Of a DNA stretch of 64,000 nucleotides, positions 56,476 to 64,000 are shown one piece after another. Each line of letters begins with the position of its first letter. Position 1 is the first letter of the stretch. The notes under the pieces were generated by a model. It did no database searches. It was not told the DNA's origin and worked only from the letters and a program-made list of their open reading frames with translations. The position numbers and the translations under genes are program-made. The DNA is from Phycisphaerae bacterium RAS1 (GTDB lineage: Bacteria > Planctomycetota > Phycisphaerae > UBA1845 > Fen-1342): the NCBI GenBank assembly GCA_007859745.1, contig SMLU01000001.1:2852001-2916000 (forward strand). The letters run 5' to 3'.

Positions 56476-57225
56476 TCAGGGCGAGGTTGAATAGCCACCG
56501 CCGGCCACGGGGCCTCTGAGCCTCTCGGACGTGACCCGTCCGCACCCGGAGAACACCTGATCGCCCTTTACGAAGCGATCGGCGGCGGCGTCAACGGTCA
56601 GCGCCCGAAGCAGGGCCGCGTGAAGTTCGTACTGCCCGGCGTCGAGCGCGGCGACGCGGGCGGCCCGCTCGAGCCCCTCGGTCACGGCGCCGGCCGCCTG
56701 CCACAGTTCCTTGTCCATCGGTCCGCTGTGGCCGGGCTCATCCGCCGCGAGCGCCGCATCGCAATCATCCTTTGAAAAGGAGGTCCAGCCCCGACAACCG
56801 AGCGGCCGGAACGGATGGATCGTGCACTCGCCGGCGTCGCCGAGGAAGGCGCAGGGGATGCGCGCCGAAGCCCTGGCTTCGATCGTCAGGTGCGAGACGC
56901 GCTGCGACGTGGCGCGCACGTTGGCAGTGAGTTGCTCAAGCTGAGGCGCTGGGTGTATTTCGCGCAGCTTCGCCGCGAGGTAGAGCGCCTCGGGCGCGGT
57001 GAGCGAGACCGCCAGGAAGCAGCAGGAAGAGCAGCCGGCGCGACAGGCGCGGCGACCACGGTCCGGCGACGCGGCGGCACGGGATTCAACGCGTTCACAG
57101 GCGTCAGAGACCGCCTGCAAAAGAGCGAGCGGCGTGCGCTTCGCGAACGCGATGCCGGCGGCCTGCGCCTGTTCGTCCGCGAGGGCGCCGGCGTGCGTGA
57201 GTCCGGTTTCCGATGGGTTTGGCAT
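56476..57225 (-). CDS. YkgJ-family cysteine-cluster protein
   Basis: 249 residues. CRAGCSSCC, then ARIPCAFLGDAGECTIHPFR and PLGCRGWTSF, match the zinc/iron-chelating Cys cluster (YkgJ, CxxxCxxCC pattern). The role of this family is unknown; metal binding is likely. Start ATG at 57225 lies 32 bp after the acetoacetyl-CoA synthetase stop, so both may be one transcript. The C-terminal 90 residues are helical and not recognised. Confidence 0.82.
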   Translation of the reverse strand: MPNPSETGLTHAGALADEQAQAAGIAFAKRTPLALLQAVSDACERVESRAAASPDRGRRACRAGCSSCCFLAVSLTAPEALYLAAKLREIHPAPQLEQLTANVRATSQRVSHLTIEARASARIPCAFLGDAGECTIHPFRPLGCRGWTSFSKDDCDAALAADEPGHSGPMDKELWQAAGAVTEGLERAARVAALDAGQYELHAALLRALTVDAAADRFVKGDQVFSGCGRVTSERLRGPVAGGGYSTSP

Positions 57226-57257
57226 TGTGCGATGGCGCCCGCTTTCGCAGCATCTGT

Positions 57258-59321
57258 TCAGAAAAGGCCGGCGAACTCCGCCAGCGCCTCGGGATTCGCC
57301 AGTGCGTCCTTGTTCTTCACCTCTTGTCCATGGAGAATCTGCATGACCGCCATCTCGACTTTCTTGCCGCTGATCGTGTGTGGGATCGCACTGACCTGCC
57401 GGATGTGCTTCGGAACATGGCGCTTCGACGCGCCGGCGGCGATCGCATCGGCGATCTTGCGCGACAGCGCCGTGTCGAGCTTCATCCCCGGCCGCAGCAC
57501 GACGAACAGGCAGACCTCCTCATCCTGATCCGCCGTCTTGCGGCCGACGACGATGCTGTCGACCACCTCCGGCAATCCCTCGACGACTCGATAAATCTCC
57601 GCCGTGCCGATGCGCACGCCGCCGGGATTGAGCGTGGCGTCGGAGCGGCCATAGACGATAATGCCGCCGGTTTCGGTAATCTCGATGAAATCGCCGTGGC
57701 GCCAGACGCCGGGATAGTGGTCAAAGTAAGCCTTGCGATACTTGCTGCCGTCGGGGTCGTTCCAGAAGGCGACCGGCTGGGACGGAAAGGGCGAGCAGCA
57801 GACGAGTTCGCCCTTGCGGCCGATCACCGGCTTGCCGTTTTCGTCCCACGCCTTCACGTCCATCGCCAATCCGCGGCACTGGATTTCCCCCGCGTACACC
57901 GGCAACAGCGGATTGCCGAGCATGAAGCAGGAGATGATGTCCGTTCCGCCGGAGATGCTCGAAAGTTGCACGTCCTGCTTGATCGCGGCATAGACCCAGC
58001 GGAACAGCTCGTCGCTCAGCGGCGAGCCGGTCGAGAGCAACGCGCGAAGCGCGAAAAGATCATGCTCGCGCCCCGGCTCAAGATGGGCTTTCTGGCAAAC
58101 GCCGAGGAACTTCGGCGACGTGCCGAAGTGCGTGATCTTGAGCTTCGCCGCCATTTCCCAGAGCCGGTGCACGGTCGGATGGGCCGGGTTGCCGTCGAAC
58201 AGGACGATCGCGGCGCCGACGCCCAGGCCGCTGGCCAACCAATTCCACATCATCCAGCCGCAGGTCGTGAAGTAGAACAGGCGATCGCCGGCGTGCAGGT
58301 CGCTGTGCAGCATCAGCTCCTTCATGTGCTGAATGAGCGTGCCGCCGTGGCCGTGAACGATGCACTTGGGCACGCCGGTGGTGCCGCTGGAGTACATGAT
58401 GAAGAGCGGGTGGTCGAAGGGGAGTTCTTCGAACTCGAGCGCTGCGGAGTCCAAGGCCGCCGAGAGATAGTCGCTCCAGTATGTAACTTGCCGTGAGGCG
58501 CTCGCGAGCGCTGCGGCGGCACCCGTAGCGTCGGCCCTCTGTGGCCGACGGTGGGACGCTGCGCCGGCCGGCTGCTCATCGCACGCAGAAGCGTCCGCGC
58601 CGGTCGGCGTCGGCCCCGGAGCGCCGACGCTGCTGGACACGTACGGCACAACCACCACACGGCGGATGCTCGGTAGTTCGCAAAGCATGTCGGCGACACG
58701 CGCGATGCAGTCAATCCGCTTGCCGCCGTAGAAGTAACCGTCGGTGACGAGCAACACGACCGGCTCGATCTGTCCGAAACGGTCGAGCACGCCGCGGACG
58801 CCGAAATCCGGCGAGCAGGATGACCAGATCGCCCCGAGGCTGGCGGCGGCGAGCATGAGGATGACGGTTTCGGGCACGTTGGGCATAAAGGCGGCGACGC
58901 GGTCGCCGCGGCGGACGCCGTCTCGCCGCAGGGCGTCGGCGGCGCGGGCGACTAGCTCGCGCAGCTCGTGCTGAGAGATTGTGCGGCTGTCGCCGCGCTC
59001 GTTTTCGAAAAGGATGGCGGGCTGGGGGCCGTCGAAGCGGAGCATGTGGCGAGCGTAGTTGAGGCGAATGCCGTCGAACCACTTTGTGCCGAGCATGCCT
59101 TCGCCGCTGACGACGCTGCGATACTCGCCGGTGTGCTGGATGTCGGCGAAGCGGAGCATTTCTTCCCAGAAGCGGTCGCGATGGGCGATGGACCAGGATC
59201 GGAGGGATTCCCAGTCGGCGGGGATTCCGTGGCGCTTGGCGATGTGGTGGAGGAAGGTGTGGAGGTGGGAGGAGCGGAGGCGCTGCGGTGACGGTTGCCA
59301 GAGAAGCTGTCGATCAGACAT
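57258..59321 (-). CDS. acetoacetate-CoA ligase (acetoacetyl-CoA synthetase)
   Basis: 687 residues from the ATG at 59321 (AGGAGG 7 nt upstream). It activates acetoacetate with ATP and CoA, feeding ketone-body or PHB carbon into central metabolism. ANL-superfamily motifs: AMP-binding MYSSGTTGVPKCIVHGHGG, GGTDIISCFM, YGRSDATLNPGGVRIG and the C-terminal Lys in SGKKVEMAV. The N-terminal FWEEMLRFADI is typical of this subfamily. Around residues 230-290 is an extra Ala/Pro-rich stretch whose DNA contains a family C palindrome, in frame. YkgJ follows and a small membrane protein precedes it. Confidence 0.92.
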   Translation of the reverse strand: MSDRQLLWQPSPQRLRSSHLHTFLHHIAKRHGIPADWESLRSWSIAHRDRFWEEMLRFADIQHTGEYRSVVSGEGMLGTKWFDGIRLNYARHMLRFDGPQPAILFENERGDSRTISQHELRELVARAADALRRDGVRRGDRVAAFMPNVPETVILMLAAASLGAIWSSCSPDFGVRGVLDRFGQIEPVVLLVTDGYFYGGKRIDCIARVADMLCELPSIRRVVVVPYVSSSVGAPGPTPTGADASACDEQPAGAASHRRPQRADATGAAAALASASRQVTYWSDYLSAALDSAALEFEELPFDHPLFIMYSSGTTGVPKCIVHGHGGTLIQHMKELMLHSDLHAGDRLFYFTTCGWMMWNWLASGLGVGAAIVLFDGNPAHPTVHRLWEMAAKLKITHFGTSPKFLGVCQKAHLEPGREHDLFALRALLSTGSPLSDELFRWVYAAIKQDVQLSSISGGTDIISCFMLGNPLLPVYAGEIQCRGLAMDVKAWDENGKPVIGRKGELVCCSPFPSQPVAFWNDPDGSKYRKAYFDHYPGVWRHGDFIEITETGGIIVYGRSDATLNPGGVRIGTAEIYRVVEGLPEVVDSIVVGRKTADQDEEVCLFVVLRPGMKLDTALSRKIADAIAAGASKRHVPKHIRQVSAIPHTISGKKVEMAVMQILHGQEVKNKDALANPEALAEFAGLF
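58521..58560. repeat. family C palindrome inside a coding region
   Basis: GTAGCGTCGGCCCTCTGTGG continues with CCGACGG: almost the same as the intergenic family C elements at 6.1 and 61.25 kb. Here it lies within the acetoacetyl-CoA synthetase gene, in frame, encoding part of SHRRPQRADATGAA. Confidence 0.8.
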
Positions 59322-59376
59322 GCCGCTGCCTCCTCTGCGATGCACGCGGACCAGCGTGTGCGCGAGTATGAATCCA

Positions 59377-59757
59377 TTATCCCCGCTTGTCGCCAGGTCG
59401 AACAAGCAGCCGAAGAAAGCCGGCGCCGAGAAGTGCGGGCAGCAGCCCGAAGAGCGGGAATCCGCAGCAAGGTGGCAAGATGATCGGATCGCCCGGCGGG
59501 AGGCTGGGCAACGTCACGATGAGCGCGAAGAGCACGTCGCCCACACCGATCGCGAGCGGGGCGAACCAGAACGTCTGTGGGCACACGGCAGCCGTCAGAA
59601 ACGCGCAAACGGCGACGGCGACCGGGTAGTACCAGCCGTTTGCATCCCAGGGTTCCGACATTCCAGTGAGAAGCGGGGAAGTCCACCAAATCGACCAGCC
59701 CAGGAACGCGCCCAGAAACATCTGGAGGATCGCGCGATGCAGGAAAACGCGGGTCAT
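59377..59757 (-). CDS. small membrane protein of unknown function
   Basis: 126 residues with about three to four TM helices (LQMFLGAFLGWSIWW, YYPVAVAVCAFLTAAV, FAPLAIGVGDVLFALIV, FGLLPALLGAGFLRLL). No family is recognised. A TAGAAT box ends 6 nt before the ATG and there is no Shine-Dalgarno, so the mRNA may be leaderless. It lies 55 bp upstream of the acetoacetyl-CoA synthetase gene in the same direction. Confidence 0.7.
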   Translation of the reverse strand: MTRVFLHRAILQMFLGAFLGWSIWWTSPLLTGMSEPWDANGWYYPVAVAVCAFLTAAVCPQTFWFAPLAIGVGDVLFALIVTLPSLPPGDPIILPPCCGFPLFGLLPALLGAGFLRLLVRPGDKRG

Positions 59758-59763
59758 GGGGCG

Positions 59764-59769
59764 ATTCTA
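59764..59769 (-). promoter_or_regulatory. -10-like box TAGAAT for a leaderless transcript
   Basis: TAGAAT on the minus strand, 6 nt (CGCCCC) before the ATG at 59757. Confidence 0.5.
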
Positions 59770-59838
59770 ACGCGCGCACGGGGAGGGTCGAAGCAGCGCA
59801 TCCTGAGGGCGGGTTTCGTTATGCCGGGTGTGATGCAC

Positions 59839-61010
59839 CTATTGTCTGACGAGTTCGAGCACGAGCACGTCGCGCAGCGGCTGCCCCTGCATGTAAAAAT
59901 TCGCAGCCTCCGTGGGCGTGCAGCCCCCGTGAATCAAATGCGCAAAGTTGCGAGAATCGTATACGGCCACGTGATCTCGGCGCAGATTGCTGAAGAAGCG
60001 CTCGTGCTCCATCCAGCGCTTCCGGCGGAGGTCGAAGATCCAGAGGCTTCGTGTACCCGGGGCGCCGTCCGGGTCGAGAGTCAGCCCTCCGACGAGCAAC
60101 AGCGCGTCGGCTTTTGGATCATGAGTCAGCGAAGCGTCTTGCGTAAGCGCCGGGCGCGGCCCGTCGCCGCCCATGGTGGACCACGATAGTTTGGTCAGCT
60201 CGAGAACGTGGATGTCGGCGTCAGCCAAAAGTTCACCCTTCTTGTGACCGGACCCGCCGAACAAGAAGAGCCTGCCCGAGGTTTCGTCGATTGCGGCGCT
60301 ATGGCTCCAGCGGCAGGTTGGAGCTTGGCCCTTTGTTCGAGCTTGCTCCAGCGGCGAGCGTTCAGGTCGAACGTCCACAAGTCATCGAGCGGCGTGAATC
60401 CGTAGGTCGGGTGTGGCCCGCCGTCTCCGCCGTGGAGAATGATCCGGCGACGTGAGGAATGAAGCAGCATGACAGCGCCATTGCGGGCCGGCGGCCGCGG
60501 ACCCTCGCTCGCGACCAGCGCCCAAGCGCCGGGTCGCGCGTCGGCAAAACTCAGCGTCCAAAGTTCGTCGAGCGGGGCATCGGCACCAAGCGCCCAGCCG
60601 CCGAAGACGTAGACTGCGTCAGTGACCGCGTCGTAGACAAATCCAGGCTTGGCGACGCCACTGGGCGCGGGACCGCGCGTGTCGATCGTCCGCCATGCCG
60701 ACGTCGTGGGGTCAAAGCTCCGCAATAGTGGCGTCGCATCGGGCCGGGCGGGGTCCTTTCCGCCATAGACGAGCATGCGGCCCCGTCTTGTATCAAAGGT
60801 CGCTGTGCCGAGGATGTGGGCGAACGGACTCCCTGTGCCTGCGGTCTTGAGACCCGGTTTGAAAGGCGCCTCGTCATCGCCGAGGGCGTCAGTGACAGGC
60901 ACGAGAAGGACAACAGCGAATGCCGCCGCCGCTCTGAGCAGGGCCCATCGGCGCGGGACGATGCGGGACAGCATTCGGGAGAAGCGCGGGAAGCGGAGCT
61001 TGGGACTCAT
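59839..61010 (-). pseudogene. Kelch-repeat protein, frameshifted
   Basis: Two frames together make one secreted Kelch protein of about 390 residues. The first (from ATG 61010) has a signal peptide and Kelch blades (MLVYGGKDP, VYVFGGWALG, IILHGGDGG). It loses homology after RRWSKLEQ. The other frame then resumes with QAPTCRWSHSAAIDE and two more blades (LFLFGGSG, LLVGG). The shift lies near 60330-60350, in a purine-rich stretch (GAACAAAGGG on the coding strand). It may be a mutation, a sequencing error or, less likely, a programmed shift. Kelch propellers usually bind proteins or glycans. Confidence 0.78.
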
Positions 61011-61103
61011 TGTCGGTTCACATGCTCATTCGGAGGATCGTCTGCATTTCAAGTTACCCAGCTACAGTCGCAGAAACAAGCTGATTCACGCGATGACTAG
61101 CCG

Positions 61104-61191
61104 GTGAGGTGGGTTGCGCGAAGCGAAACTCACCATCCAGCGGCCGCATGATTTTCGCGGTTGGTGGGTTTCGCTTCGCTCAACCCACCCT
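61104..61191. repeat. intergenic palindrome of the GGTGGG-TTTCGCTTCGC type
   Basis: GGTGGGTTGCGCGAAGCGAA and the inverted TTTCGCTTCGCTCAACCCAC flank about 45 bp. Translated, one strand gives the well-known spurious peptide WVERSETHQ, a hallmark of this REP-like element in databases. Confidence 0.8.
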
Positions 61192-61244
61192 ACCTGTTCT
61201 ACCTGTTCCTGCTGCCTGTTCCCGCGACTGTTCTGTTCTGCTGT

Positions 61245-61276
61245 ACACCGTCGGACACGGAGGTCCGACGCTACTC
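61245..61276. repeat. family C palindrome
   Basis: ACCGTCGGACACGGAGGTCC continuing GACGCTAC; its TAG, in reverse orientation, is the stop codon of the GDSL lipoprotein gene. Confidence 0.82.
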
Positions 61277-62269
61277 CAGCGCGGGCTCGATCGCGGCGAA
61301 CCACAGGCCGGCGACCACGTCATATCCCGCGGCGTTCGGGTGAATTCCGTCGAAGTCCATCGTCGCGATGTCCGTGAAGATTGTCGTGCTGAAGAAGTCG
61401 ATCAGCGTCGCGTTGTACTTCTGTGCGACCGTCCGCATCGCGTCGTTGTAGCGCAGCACCTGGGCCGACATCTGCTCGAACTCCTCCGGCGTCGTGTTCG
61501 GCAGCGTCGCGCGGTCCTGCGACACGGCCCGCTTGGCCTGGTCGTCCGAGAGCGCGATGTACACCCGCGCTCCCGCCGCGGTCAGCCGGCTGACGATCGT
61601 CTCGATGTTCTGCGTGTACGCCGCAAGGTCCGCCGCCTCGCCCGCGGCGGTCGTCCCGGCCGGCGGCCCGTACTCGTACAGCCGCCACAGGTCATTGCTG
61701 CCGATCCAGACGCAGGCGATGTCCGCATCGGCGGCGACCGCTCGATCGAGCTGGCTCGGCTCCGTATCCGTTCCGTTGATGAGTTCACCGCTGGTCCAGC
61801 CGGAGCGGCCGAGGTTGAGCACGGACGAACCCGGGCGGAGCGGCTCAATCTGCTCCAGCAGCCGCCCCGGGTAGCCGCGGCCATCGGCGTCGCCGATGCC
61901 CTCGGTCAGGCTGTCGCCGACCGTGACGACGCGCAGGCTGCCGGACGGCAGGACGTCCACCGGCGGCGGCTCGACCGGCGGTTTCTCGACCGGCGGTTGC
62001 TCAACCGGCGGCTGTTCGACCGGCGGTTGGTTCACGGGCGGGTTGACCGGCGGGTTATTGGCCGGCGGCTGGTCGGCGGGGGGGTTGTTGATCGGGTCGG
62101 TTTTCTCGGTCGTGGGGTCCGGGGCAGCGGAGTCCAGCGTGTCGGTGCCAGGGCATCCGCCCAGGCAGAGCAGCAGTGCGGCCATCACGCCCGCACTGGC
62201 AACGCACGCTCCGCACGACGCCTTGCGCCCCCGGGCCGGTGACCTGCTGCCGCCGAAAGTGGTCTTCAT
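61271..62269 (-). CDS. SGNH/GDSL-hydrolase lipoprotein
   Basis: 332 residues from the ATG at 62269 (GAGG 7 nt upstream). The lipobox LLLCLGGC is followed by a Pro-rich spacer made of repeated PPVEQ/PPVNQ units (about 55-105). The hydrolase follows: VTVGDSLTEG (Ser), LGRSGWTSGEL (Gly block), WIGSNDLWRL (Asn) and DGIHPNAAGYD (Asp/His). An esterase or deacetylase acting on cell-surface carbohydrate or lipid is likely. The stop codon comes from a palindromic repeat. It lies 86 bp downstream of the cut-off glycosyltransferase gene. Confidence 0.9.
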   Translation of the reverse strand: MKTTFGGSRSPARGRKASCGACVASAGVMAALLLCLGGCPGTDTLDSAAPDPTTEKTDPINNPPADQPPANNPPVNPPVNQPPVEQPPVEQPPVEKPPVEPPPVDVLPSGSLRVVTVGDSLTEGIGDADGRGYPGRLLEQIEPLRPGSSVLNLGRSGWTSGELINGTDTEPSQLDRAVAADADIACVWIGSNDLWRLYEYGPPAGTTAAGEAADLAAYTQNIETIVSRLTAAGARVYIALSDDQAKRAVSQDRATLPNTTPEEFEQMSAQVLRYNDAMRTVAQKYNATLIDFFSTTIFTDIATMDFDGIHPNAAGYDVVAGLWFAAIEPALE

Positions 62270-62355
62270 GATCAAGCCTCAGTGTTAACGACACGCTCCC
62301 ACGCGCAGCGCTCACTGCGCGGGTGCACTCTCCTGAGCGAAGTCCTCGCTCAAGC

Positions 62356-64000
62356 TTAACGCGGGCGGGGCGATGTTTCCGGAAATTCCGCCTCGGTCGC
62401 GGCGGTCAAGCTGAACGGTCGTCCCCGCTCGTAAAGCCCGATTCTGCTGACGATGTCCGCCAGCAAGTCCATCTCGCCGCGGGTCTCGGCCCGCCGGGCG
62501 GCGCGCCGCGCGACGGCCGCGGCCGCTTCAAAATCGCCGCCACGGGCGTGCGCCATGGCGAGCACGTCGAGCGCTTCGGCGTCCTCGCCGGCGGTCGCGG
62601 CCGCGGCTCGCCGGGCCAGGCGAAGGGCCTCGCCGGCGTCGTGCACCCGCGGATCGGCAGAGGCCGCCCGCAGCAGGGCCGCAAGCAGCAGCGCCTCGCG
62701 CGAATCTGGATAGGCGGCCAGGACCGGCGTGACGGCGGACAAGGCGTCGCAATCACGCTGCTCCCGATGGGCGGTCTGCGCCTCGAGCAACAGCCCGTCG
62801 AGTCGCCGTTCGGCGTCGATCAGCCCGGCGCGGGCGTCGGCCCGCTGCTCCCGCGAAAGCACGCGACGGAACTCGGAAAGCGCCTCCGCGGGTCGGTCGG
62901 CGAGCCGCAGCGCGGCGGCCAGCGCCACGCGTGCGTCGTGATATTCCGGGTCGATTTCCAGCGCCCGCCGATAGCGATCGAGCGACTCCGCCAAGCGTCC
63001 GCGCGACTGGAGCGCGTGGCCCAAGACGAGCTCGGCCCAGGCGTAGGCCGGGTCGATCGCAACCGCCTGCCGCAGGTGATCAAGCTGCTCATCGCTCAAC
63101 CCGAGGCGCCCGGCGGCGTAGGCCAGCCACACGTGACCGGCGGCGTAGCTCGGCTGAAGCGCGACGGCATTTCGAAATTCGCTCAAGGCCGCGTTCCAAT
63201 CGCCCTTCAGCCGCCACGCCTGGCCGCGCGCCATGGCGCCTTCGGCGGCGAAGCTGTAGGAGCGCGCCTGCGACGGCAGGAACGACACGAGAATCGCGAT
63301 GGCGGCCGGAATCAGCATTCGCCGCAGCGCGAATCTCCAGTTCGCACGCGCAGCGCCGAGAATCTCCGCGAATCCGACTCCGGCCAGCGCGAGCACGCCC
63401 GGCAGCATCGGCACGCGATAGCGGCCCGACGCCACGCCGATCACCTGCGTCACGACGACGGCCAGTGTCAGCAGGAGCAGCGGCGGCGGAACGCGCCGCG
63501 CGCCCGTCGCCAGCCCGACCGCGGCGAGCGCCAGAAGGAGCCCGAAGCGGCGATCGCCGGTGCGCAGCAGCCAGACGTCGGGCTTGAGCGCTTCGAGCGG
63601 CGCGCTGGCCGGGATTTCCTCGGCGCTGAGCGACAGCAGGAGCTTCTGACCCAGCAGCCTGAGCCACGCCAGCGGGCGCTCGCGGATGAACTCCAGCGCG
63701 CGGTCCGTGAAGAAACGATCGCGGCCGGCCGTACGAAACAGGCCGGCTTCGACGTGCGGCCGGGCGGTCAGCCGGTCCCATGCCGGTCCGAAGCGGATGT
63801 TGGGCGTGCCGTCCGCGGCCGGGTTGTTGCCGATGAAGAAATTCAGTCCGCCGTGCTTCTGGACCAGCACGAATTCCCCCGCGATGCGGCTGTTGTGAAT
63901 GGCGACCGGGGCGATCAGCAGTGCAGCGGCCGCGGTCGCGGCGAGCGCCGGGGCGACTGAGCGCCGTGTCGTCGCGCCTGTCTTTCGACACGCGATCCAG
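62356..64000 (-). CDS. membrane glycosyltransferase (GT39/ArnT-like) with C-terminal TPRs, partial
   Basis: The frame is open beyond base 64000, so only the C-terminal part (about 547 residues) is visible; the start lies outside. GEFVLVQKHGGLNFFIGNNP followed by AADGTPNIRFG is a known signature of polytopic PMT/ArnT-like glycosyltransferases in planctomycetes and relatives. Several TM helices follow (LGLLLALAAVGL, PPLLLLTLAVVVTQVIG, MLPGVLALAGVGF, MLIPAAIAILVSFL). Then TPR units appear (WNAALSEFRNAVALQPSYA, SLDRYRRALEIDPEYHDA). A lipid-linked sugar donor and a periplasmic acceptor are expected. Confidence 0.82.
   Translation of the reverse strand, partial: WIACRKTGATTRRSVAPALAATAAAALLIAPVAIHNSRIAGEFVLVQKHGGLNFFIGNNPAADGTPNIRFGPAWDRLTARPHVEAGLFRTAGRDRFFTDRALEFIRERPLAWLRLLGQKLLLSLSAEEIPASAPLEALKPDVWLLRTGDRRFGLLLALAAVGLATGARRVPPPLLLLTLAVVVTQVIGVASGRYRVPMLPGVLALAGVGFAEILGAARANWRFALRRMLIPAAIAILVSFLPSQARSYSFAAEGAMARGQAWRLKGDWNAALSEFRNAVALQPSYAAGHVWLAYAAGRLGLSDEQLDHLRQAVAIDPAYAWAELVLGHALQSRGRLAESLDRYRRALEIDPEYHDARVALAAALRLADRPAEALSEFRRVLSREQRADARAGLIDAERRLDGLLLEAQTAHREQRDCDALSAVTPVLAAYPDSREALLLAALLRAASADPRVHDAGEALRLARRAAAATAGEDAEALDVLAMAHARGGDFEAAAAVARRAARRAETRGEMDLLADIVSRIGLYERGRPFSLTAATEAEFPETSPRPR

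Noticed and set aside
61086-61304. Short frame containing WVERSETHQ
   Set aside because: A well-known spurious translation of a REP-like palindrome.

Overview
This is a GC-rich, single-chromosome-like bacterial window carrying about 44 genes on both strands. I infer a planctomycete-type organism, perhaps from the Phycisphaerae side. The evidence is many large secreted proteins ending in a dockerin-like tail (GDLNCDG ... VLDINPF), an eight-copy HAF-repeat protein, a Ser/Thr kinase with TPRs next to an ECF sigma factor, and heavy loading of intergenic DNA with palindromes. No rRNA, tRNA or CRISPR was seen, so the phylum is not proven.

Layout. 1-6.1 kb: a cut-off lipoprotein, glutaryl-CoA dehydrogenase, a ROK sugar kinase and a HAF/metzincin/dockerin protein. 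6.2-13.6 kb: pyruvate phosphate dikinase, an intact ISKra4-like insertion sequence with 9-bp target duplications, a GNAT acetyltransferase, GmhA, a SpoU/TrmH methyltransferase and a histidine-phosphatase lipoprotein. 13.8-19.6 kb: a P5C-type dehydrogenase, a secreted M23 peptidase and a large lipoprotein. 19.6-24.4 kb (minus strand): fatty-acid operon rpmF-plsX-fabH-fabD-(86-bp tandem array)-fabG-VOC epimerase. 25-30 kb: PilT, a degenerate membrane-anchored PilB/GspE-like ATPase and a CvpA-like membrane protein. 30-34 kb: an aminotransferase, an asparagine-synthetase-like gene broken at a C12G11 tract, and a deletion remnant. 34-41 kb: an M29 aminopeptidase, two Cys-rich secreted proteins, then kinase, ECF sigma factor, a TM protein and a secreted helical protein. 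41-47 kb: a secreted lipase-like protein, a REP-associated tyrosine transposase (RAYT) and an FGE-fold protein, all embedded in copies of one palindromic element, then sucC. 48-56 kb: two tandem paralogous secreted subtilases. 56-64 kb: YkgJ-type protein, acetoacetyl-CoA synthetase, small membrane protein, frameshifted Kelch protein, GDSL lipoprotein and a cut-off glycosyltransferase/TPR protein.

The strongest theme is the repeats. At least ten families of palindromic elements fill the gaps between genes. They butt against genes so closely that in five cases the element supplies the stop codon (glcK-like, fabD, lipase, GDSL lipoprotein, TSP3 remnant). One copy lies in frame inside acetoacetyl-CoA synthetase, one seems to encode a signal peptide, and one set surrounds a RAYT gene that is its likely mobiliser. 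Other points of interest are an ATPase whose Walker A lysine is replaced by valine, a possible phase-variable tract, and -10-like boxes exactly 6 nt before start codons, which suggest leaderless mRNAs.
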